Shown here one piece after another: positions 57,590 to 64,000 of a stretch of DNA of 64,000 bases; positions within the stretch are counted from its first letter, which is position 1, and the number at the start of each line of letters is the position of its first letter. The notes under the pieces were generated by a model. It was not told where the DNA came from. It saw nothing but the letters and a program-made list of their open reading frames with translations, and did no database searches. The translations under genes were made by a program, and so were the position numbers. This stretch comes from Ostrinia nubilalis (lineage: Eukaryota > Arthropoda > Insecta > Lepidoptera > Crambidae), in assembly GCF_963855985.1 (NCBI RefSeq), contig NC_087106.1:2463001-2527000 (forward strand). Direction: 5' to 3'.

Positions 57590-57715
57590 AATAGACTTTT
57601 AAAAACACTTTTACACGTCCCAGTATTAACCCTACCACTGCTTCAGGACAATAAATGGGCCAGTGCTGAGAAGAAGCAGCGCAAGAAACTCAGTCACTAT
57701 TGTCAGCCTCCTTTT
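57590..57715. repeat. Interspersed repeat shared with 12414-12521
   Basis: ACTTTTACACGTCCCAGTAT, CCAGTGCTGAGAAGAAGCAG and AAGAAACTCA match the earlier segment. Confidence 0.5.
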
Positions 57716-57984
57716 CAAGGGTTTACAGTTTTTAAAATAAACAAATTATAGTCATAAGTATTGATGCGAGCTAGGTAGTTAAACCAATTTATAACCCAAT
57801 AAAAATAAAAATAGTATAATATATGTATAGTACAATCAGCCTTGGGAACCATTTTGAAAAACACAATAAGTAGATAGATAGCTGCTGAAAAAAATCCATA
57901 AGCGATGCATAAAAAGTACCACTGGGTGATGTCATACACGAAGTTTGTATGAAGCGTTTGTGGGTAATGTTATTGGGTAATGTC
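57716..57984. other. Gene-free stretch
   Basis: Nothing recognised. Confidence 0.4.
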
Positions 57985-58150
57985 AAAGGGACTCGAACCC
58001 GCGTACGTTTCGAGTCGGCTAGTCAAACCGCTTCACCGTTCGGCTATCATGGCTTCAATTCTGTCAATGTTACATTGTCAGCCCCAATTTGTTTTGCTAC
58101 AGCTGGGAATCGAACCCCGAACCTCCTCCACCACTCTAACCACTCGCCCT
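57985..58150 (-). repeat. Two tRNA-derived SINE heads
   Basis: On the minus strand, GGGTTCGAGTCCC (about 57989-58001) with ATAGCCGAACGGTGAAG is related to 29013-29103. A second B box, GGGGTTCGATTCCC (about 58106-58119), with GTGGTTAGAGTGG belongs to another head. Neither forms a complete tRNA. Confidence 0.55.
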
Positions 58151-59278
58151 GCCTTTAAAAAATAGTGAAGCCATAACGTTGATCATAACTGTAAACTACG
58201 GAGTAAAACTTAAAAATGCAACAGCAAAAATTCTGTAATCCTCTGAACAACGCTAAATCCTCGGTCCGTGCAAAAAATATGAATCCAGCTGCAATAAAAT
58301 CCATATTTATAGGACAAACTGTATTAATCCCTCATATACCATATAAGATTTACATATTGGGACGGCTCTAGATGGTAGATAGATAGATAAATCTTTATTG
58401 CACACCACACAAAACTGAGAAATAAAATAAATAATCGATACGACTTAATTTAGACGATTTTGTCGCTATGTTTTTGCAGCGGTTTCGATATCGATTCGAC
58501 ATACAAACGTTTGCTCAAATCGATAAAAATTAGAATAATTTTTAAGGTAAATAAAATCAAATTGTTTATTACTGATGAAAACGATAGCATTTACCATTTT
58601 TGTAAAATCTAGTTAGGAAAATAGCTGCTTTTGTAAAAAAAAATTAGCACGATGAGTTAAAGTATGGTAAAAATATTAAAAAATTCTGTTGTCACCAGCG
58701 GACTTTTATTCAGCGATAAAAAATTCATTTCGAAAGCACACAAAATAATAAAGGCCCTTTTTACACACACTTGCGACTAAATAAGTTCTCTTAAAAGAAG
58801 GCCCTTTTACAATAGTTGCTTTTCATACTTCACTAGTTTTTCACTTTCCTCTTCGCGCAGGATCTGAAGCCTAGCACTTAACTTTTTACCCGGGGAATGC
58901 CGGGAATACCCGGTATTTATCCGCATTTTCCACCCGCCATTTTTAGCGTAGATCCAGCATTTTACACCGGACTAGTGCCGTGGACGTGGAAGCCGTAAAT
59001 ATCGATTGTCAAAAAGTCGATATGTGAAAGAAATTTAATGGAAAATTTCGCGTTCATCCCAAACATTACTCTTGCCTTAGGTTTTCAGATAGGCGTGCTT
59101 TATTGCACTTTAGAGGAAGATGTTAGAATTTAGGGGATGGTCCGTGTAAATACGGTTTCGTTTCTGATTTAAACTGATAGTATGCGATTTATTGGTGATT
59201 TTAATAGATTTATACTCGGATTTGTATCTTTGTCCATGTATAGGTCAGAAGAGACATATTTTTCACAAATATAACAAA
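58151..59278. other. Gene-free stretch with a LINE tail near 58376-58410
   Basis: GATAGATAGATAAATCTTTA then TTGCACACCACACAAAA resembles the minus-strand 3' end of a lepidopteran LINE. Nothing else is recognised. Confidence 0.4.
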
Positions 59279-59507
59279 CTAGCTTTCCGCCCGCGGCTTC
59301 GCCCGCGTGGAATTTTGTCTGTCACAGAAAAACTTTATCGCGCGCGTCCCTGTTTCAAAAACCGGGATAAAAACTATCCTATGTTCTTTCCCGGGACTCA
59401 AACTATCTCTATGCCAAATTTCATCAAAATCGGTTGCGAGGTTTAAGCGGGAAAGCGTAACAGACAGACAGACAGACAGAGTTACTTTCGCATTTATAAT
59501 ATTAGTT
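59279..59507 (-). mobile_element. Short non-autonomous Helitron, reverse copy
   Basis: CTAG at 59279-59282, then GCCCGCGGCTTCGCCCGCG (hairpin), is the reverse of the end at 5458-5479. The far end has a (GACA)n run and GCATTTATAATATTAGT. The CTRR terminus and hairpin are intact. Confidence 0.6.
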
Positions 59508-59670
59508 GGGATGGGATGGGATGATGTAGAAGACAAGCTACCTCAATAACTGTTAAATTATCTCAATTGTAGTGACTTTGTTAGAATTTCCACAATCACA
59601 TCTATTATTTTGTAATAAACTCTTTTCGAATGGCGGTTAACGTGACGTGTTGCTGACATAAGTACATTAA

Positions 59671-59788
59671 GGCTGGGTTGCACCATCTTACTTTGACCTT
59701 AACAAACGTCAAAAATCTGTCAAACTCCATACAAAATACACCGGTTATCGTTATAGTTACAGTCAAAGTTAGGTAGTGCAATTCAGCC
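59671..59788. mobile_element. GGTTGCACC MITE, copy 4 (Harbinger-type)
   Basis: The ends GGCTGGGTTGCACC and GTGCAATTCAGCC are flanked by TAA (59668-59670, 59789-59791), a TWA target duplication like that of copy 3. Confidence 0.75.
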
Positions 59789-59902
59789 TAAGAGCCTAGT
59801 TCAGTATCTCTCTGAATAAGCAACCGTTGCTTACCTATCTACCAATGCTTAACTAAGTATTGTCTCAATCTCGGTGCATCTGTCTTATGTACGACACATT
59901 TA

Positions 59903-60005
59903 GCAAGCCGCCAAGCCGAATGACGTCCACCGCTGGACAAAGGCCTCCCCCAAGGATTTTTTTAATGACCGGTCCTGTGCTGCCTGCATCCAGGTACTTC
60001 CCACG
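59903..60005 (-). mobile_element. RTE-type LINE 3' end fragment
   Basis: Minus-strand copy with GACGTCCACCGCTGGACAAA and GGCCTCCCCCAAGGA; 5'-truncated, tail lost. Confidence 0.6.
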
Positions 60006-60789
60006 CGATATTGCTTATTTCATCGATAAATCTGTCTATGTTTCCTTGTCCCATCACTATCTACAGCTCGAGTCGACAACTCCAACCATTAGTCCTGGCC
60101 GATGGCAATCCAGCCAAGCCGATCAGCGATCGCAGTAATTATTGTTCGCTGCACTTTAATGAATGGGACGAATTGACGCTGCAGCCAGGAGTGCCAGGTG
60201 CTGACTGGCAATTGTTTAGGGTATTGTGGAAGCTGAGAGCAATTGAGTTTGTTTGGGCTTTAGCCATAGATTCCTGATACTCTAACTAAGTTACTCTTTG
60301 GCTAAATGATGCTGGGATCATGGGATTGCTGTCCCTAACATAGTTAATAGTTGCATTGAAGACTCGAGTGAAGAGATATTGAGAAAGTGTAGTTCATCTC
60401 GAGTAAAGGTCATAAGTAGAATTACATTTAAATAAGAATAAACATTGTGAAGATTAAATCCTTTTTAGAGCTATTTTTTGTATTTTACAAGACTTAAAAT
60501 TAGAACCTCGTGACAGACTTCATGCAAATCTAAAGGCATTTGAAATGTAGAACGCTAATGAATATAATAATTAAGTAATGTGTATACCTACCTTTATGTA
60601 GTTAAACTATCTACTACCTTCATAATTATCACCAATGCCAGGAACAATGCCTATGCCAATGCAAACGACGTCGCTGATTAGTTAAAATACCTATATCGGT
60701 ACTGCATCTGTCTTTTTTATCTATCTCCATATCCATATCACTGATAGAGCATATGATTGAGTATTTCAGTCACTCAGTCATATCAGATA
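60006..60789. other. Gene-free stretch
   Basis: The open frame at 60011-60277 has no recognisable domain and is probably fortuitous. Confidence 0.4.
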
Positions 60790-60990
60790 ATAGCGGCCGC
60801 CCGCGACTCTGTACGCGTGGATCCCGTTTTACCCCCTTAGGGATTGAATTTTGCAAAATCCCGTCTTAGTGAGCACCTACGTTCTAAAAGGAATCCTCAT
60901 GCAAAATTTGAGACTCCTAGCACTTAGTTAGTAGTTTCTGAGATTTCGTGACGAGTGAGTCAGTCAATCAGTGACCTTTCGCTTTTGTGG
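60790..60990 (-). mobile_element. Helitron 3' fragment, reverse copy
   Basis: AGCGGCCGCCCGCGACT and GTACGCGTGGATCCCG mirror the end at 2834-2869. The terminal CTAG has changed to CTAT on the minus strand. GTGAGTCAGTCAATCAGTG marks the far part. Confidence 0.55.
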
Positions 60991-61507
60991 ATATAGATTG
61001 TAGAGCGAGTCATTTAAAACACCTGTTTTACTACCCTGAGGTTCCTCCAAAGTTGCCTCAGTAAAATGATGACATTACGGCCGTTTAGTAACTTTTTTAA
61101 TATTTTGAATGTAGCGCAAGTTTTCGTTACGGTTATGCTTTTATCGCAATAAGGACGGGCGCATACCTGCAGCGTGGGACACGAGTCCACTGAGTAGGGA
61201 AAGATATTTGCGTTTCAAGCTATAAAACTTTGATTTGTACTCTACTACACAAGTAACAGAGGTAGGTACTCGCCTTGATAAAATCTTATCGATGATTTTA
61301 GATGACAAACGTATGGACTTCTCGCGTAACATCGATAAAATAGCGCCATAGCTTAACGCGGCACGCTTCCCAGGCCTTACACTGTATTTAACAATACGAT
61401 ACTTAATAAAATAGACTTATTTATAAACTTTAGGTATATGTAAGTACCTACTACCTACTTTACCATCTGTACCTATATTCGAAAGAACCAAAATTTTTTT
61501 TTCTTCG
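60991..61507. other. Gene-free stretch
   Basis: Nothing recognised. Confidence 0.4.
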
Positions 61508-61920
61508 TTTATTCGTTCATTTCAGCAGAATGACGTCCACTGCTGGACAAAGGCCTCCCCCAATGATTTTCATAAAGACCGGTCCTGCGCCACCCTCATA
61601 CAGGAACCCACGACCTTCACAAGATCGTTGGTTCACCTAGTGGGAGGCCTGCCCACACTACGTCTTCCGGCTCGTGGTATTTTTCCTCATCAACAGCCCT
61701 TTACAGTCCACTGCTGGACTATGAGCCTCCTCCACTATTGTAGAGGGTTTTGCCGTAATCCCCACGCTTGGCAGGCGGGTTGGAGATCGCAGTTTAAAAG
61801 ATTGATGTTTGTCAGAGAGCGCTGCTGCCCGTTCTCTGTTTGATGTGTAGTCCCTAAGTCGCCTCTTACGACACCCACGGGATGAGTAGGGGTTGGTGAC
61901 AAATGTATTCTACTTTGCCG
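61508..61920 (-). mobile_element. LINE 3' fragments (RTE-type end plus a second LINE-like tail)
   Basis: 61508-61660 is an RTE-type end (GACGTCCACTGCTGGACAAA, CCTAGTGGGAGGCCTGCCCA). 61670-61920 contains TAAGTCGCCTCTTACGACAC and CCACGGG, a motif common in lepidopteran retroposon tails. No open frame is preserved. Confidence 0.6.
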
Positions 61921-62259
61921 TCACCACACGGCTTATGTATGGTACGGTATTTTTCCTACTTTCATAAAAATATAAGTTTAGTAGCATTGTATATCTTTAA
62001 CATCGCTCCACCTCACCCCACTGGACAGTCGCCTCCCCCATAAAAGTAAACATATTGCGCGCATGTCGCGTAAGCTTTATTGCTAGAGTCGACACGCTTT
62101 TATTATATTTGTCATTGTCGTTCCAGCTGCGTTTCAGCTCGTTACATTACTATGTTTCTGGATCAGGTGATCTTACTTGTAGAAGATGAAAGTACCGTTT
62201 AAAGGACATTATTTTTCACAACGATCGCAAAATGGTTGACCATCGAGTAACGATCAACG
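61921..62259. other. Gene-free stretch
   Basis: Nothing recognised. Confidence 0.4.
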
Positions 62260-62401
62260 CCCGTATTCACAAACATTACTATGAGGTCTCACAGTGCGCG
62301 TGGACGCACAGGGTGACACACGAACCAATCACAGAGCTCTATTCAACGCTGTGCGTTCGATTTGCTGCTTCACTTAAGCAAGCATCGTTCGTGAATACGG
62401 G
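62260..62401. mobile_element. CCCGTATTCAC MITE, copy 3
   Basis: CCCGTATTCACAAACATTAC at the left and GCATCGTTCGTGAATACGGG at the right, in reverse orientation to copy 1. Confidence 0.7.
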
Positions 62402-63560
62402 TGTTATTATCACGCTCTACGACCAATAAATAGGGGCGGAGCAGCTATGAAAATATTTGCTGAAACGGGAATAAATTTAACTATTTTCACACATAGGAAG
62501 TTGCGGTCACAGCTAGTGTATTTTACGAATAATTATGAAGTTGAAGCACACTTGTATTTAATCAGTAGACGCGATAAGTAGCGGAAGTTAAATAAGAAAA
62601 TGCCACTTTAAATTAAAATCTTGCTTAGAGACAAGTCAAAAGTTTCAATTCTCTATTTACCTTATAACATTGCCAACGTCTAACAAACAGTCTTGAGGTT
62701 GGGTTCCTCTAAAGTCAGATTCTTTTGAAATTTCCCTATATGTAAACAAATATGGCCAACTGACATTAAAACATTTTTAATCTGTGCCCTAGTGAGGCGA
62801 CAAAACCTCTCGTTAATCACGGATTGAAATTATTGTAGTACTTACGTACCTATAGAAAGAATTTATAATGCTTTATAAAGCAGTGCATTAAACAATTAGT
62901 AGTACATTCAATGAAGAAAAAATACATTGTTGATTAAGACCCTATTTAAATCTATTTAAATGCAATCAGTAATAAAAATGATTGAATAATTGAAATAAAG
63001 TCGATTAAATTTACCGATTATTGTCTATGACTTACAGGTTACAACACTGATGTGTCAGAGACAACATGGAGATAACACATAATTTTAAACTTCAAGTCAA
63101 TTTGACAAGTCTCACAAATTTTCATCGTCCACATATTTTGCTAAAATAATTTGTTTAAAGATTGATTCCAAACTTGTATAATCGTGAGAATAAAGTTGGT
63201 TTCATGGGCTTGTGAAATAATGTGTATGATATTATGAACACGTAAGTGATTATGGTGTAATTGTGTGCACAAGTGTTTGTTTACATTTAAGGAAATTTCT
63301 AAAGAATTTAGGTATATCTCACTTCACTTCAAACGTCAAAAGTCTGTCAAACTTCATACAAAAACAACGATTACGGTGCAAGAAAGGATTTTTTCCTGGC
63401 GGCTTGGTGACTGGAATTGAACCGCCACCGGTGCAGACGGAGAAGATGGTGAATTGTCTGCACGTGAAAAAGAGGTTGTCCGGCTTGCAGAAATTTATAA
63501 AAGTTACCGTTCCTTGTATGAGATTAAAAAAATGTAAATAAAACAGCTCCCTCTCAATTG
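62402..63560. other. Gene-free stretch with minor repeat fragments
   Basis: A partial GGTTGCACC-family MITE (AAACGTCAAAAGTCTGTCAA) lies at about 63328-63375. A reverse B-box-like GGAATTGAACCGCC lies near 63413. No gene is supported. Confidence 0.4.
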
Positions 63561-63565
63561 ACACA

Positions 63566-63816
63566 ATTTATTTTATCTAGTAAACTCTTATACAGTTAAC
63601 AATTAAGATATTATAACTACTGTAATAGATAATGCCAATCTCAAGGGATTCAGGGTCGTTAATTAGGTTCGGTTTGGTGAATATTATTGCCACTACAAAT
63701 TACTTAAAACTCAGCCTAAATATTAAGACTCTACTAGTTAAGATAACTGCGCGATGTCAGGTCGGAAAGACTCCTACTTGAAGGATGGAAAAGTGGGTAC
63801 CTTGGAAGCCATGCGG
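63566..63816 (-). other. Candidate 3' UTR of the right-edge gene
   Basis: On the minus strand an AATAAA (complement at 63567-63572) lies about 245 bases after the TAA at 63817-63819, a reasonable distance for a poly(A) signal. Confidence 0.4.
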
Positions 63817-64000
63817 TTATAAGCCGTTACCCTGAACGTTCCTCTCTTCTTCCGGGGTCCAACGGGTCTCGCACACTTTTAGGTTACAAGCAGCGTCCTC
63901 CACGGCCTCAAGCGCGCAGTGCCAGATGAAGCTCTTGCATCTCCTCGACAGGTAAGCGTTCAAACTCTTGCAGAGACAGAGGTTTGATGACAAGGAGGAA
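63817..64000 (-). CDS. Partial C-terminal coding exon, unknown product
   Basis: A frame entering from the right edge is open for 60 codons and ends TAA. It reads SSLSSNLCLCKSLNAYLSRR, then CKSFIWHCALEAVEDAACNL, then KVCETRWTPEEERNVQGNGL. It has six cysteines in 60 residues, mostly well spaced, and higher GC than the surroundings, which is coding-like. A poly(A) signal follows downstream. I do not recognise the family; a secreted cysteine-rich protein is possible but not shown. The other frames are shorter or blocked. The upstream exons are outside the window. Confidence 0.4.
   Translation of the reverse strand, partial: SSLSSNLCLCKSLNAYLSRRCKSFIWHCALEAVEDAACNLKVCETRWTPEEERNVQGNGL

Overview
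The window looks like intergenic and genic DNA from a moth or butterfly (Lepidoptera). That reading rests on the repeats: 3' fragments of RTE-type LINEs with ATGATG-type tails, Helitron ends with a hairpin followed by CTAG and a host T, many short foldback MITEs, tRNA-derived SINE heads, and spliceosomal introns in an AT-rich background. There is no bacterial-style operon. The species cannot be named from the sequence alone.

Host genes are few. The one well-supported gene lies at about 14154-18614 on the plus strand. It encodes an 838-residue single-pass membrane protein with a signal peptide, leucine-rich repeats, an Ig domain, a transmembrane helix and a long cytoplasmic tail ending in a PDZ-ligand-like TEV. 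This is the architecture of the Kekkon/LRRC24 type. Its coding sequence is split by one intron (15611-16069), and a splice acceptor just upstream of the ATG implies further 5' exons outside what I can identify. A broken, intronless PRMT9-like copy (54963-57159) is a pseudogene with several frame changes and stops. A short open frame running off the right edge (63817-64000, minus) may be the last exon of an unidentified gene.

Region by region: 1-14000 is a mosaic of MITEs, Helitron ends, SINE and LINE fragments. 14150-18620 is the LRR-Ig gene. 18620-36260 is repeat-rich. It holds a 1.23-kb LTR followed by a primer-binding site and a gag fragment, a nearly identical solo LTR 11.5 kb away, a pair of 325-bp LTRs facing each other, a homogeneous 20-bp minisatellite, and a perfect 146-bp-arm inverted repeat. 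36264-52295 is one large Ty3/gypsy composite on the minus strand, flanked by the 4-bp direct repeat AATG. 52296-64000 is repeats plus the PRMT9-like relic.

The Ty3/gypsy composite is the most interesting object. It has three LTRs. Between the right and middle LTR lies a full-length element (gag, protease, reverse transcriptase, RNase H, integrase and an extra acidic/basic ORF). Its pol is split by a 3.9-kb Helitron, which itself carries a 1.67-kb foldback mariner derivative. Between the middle and left LTR lies a shortened derivative that keeps gag but has lost pol, and that carries an inverted copy of the extra ORF and 3' region. A transcript of that derivative should be able to fold on itself and would contain sequence antisense to the full element.

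All calls come from reading the sequence. Family assignments are from recognised motifs and not from database searches.
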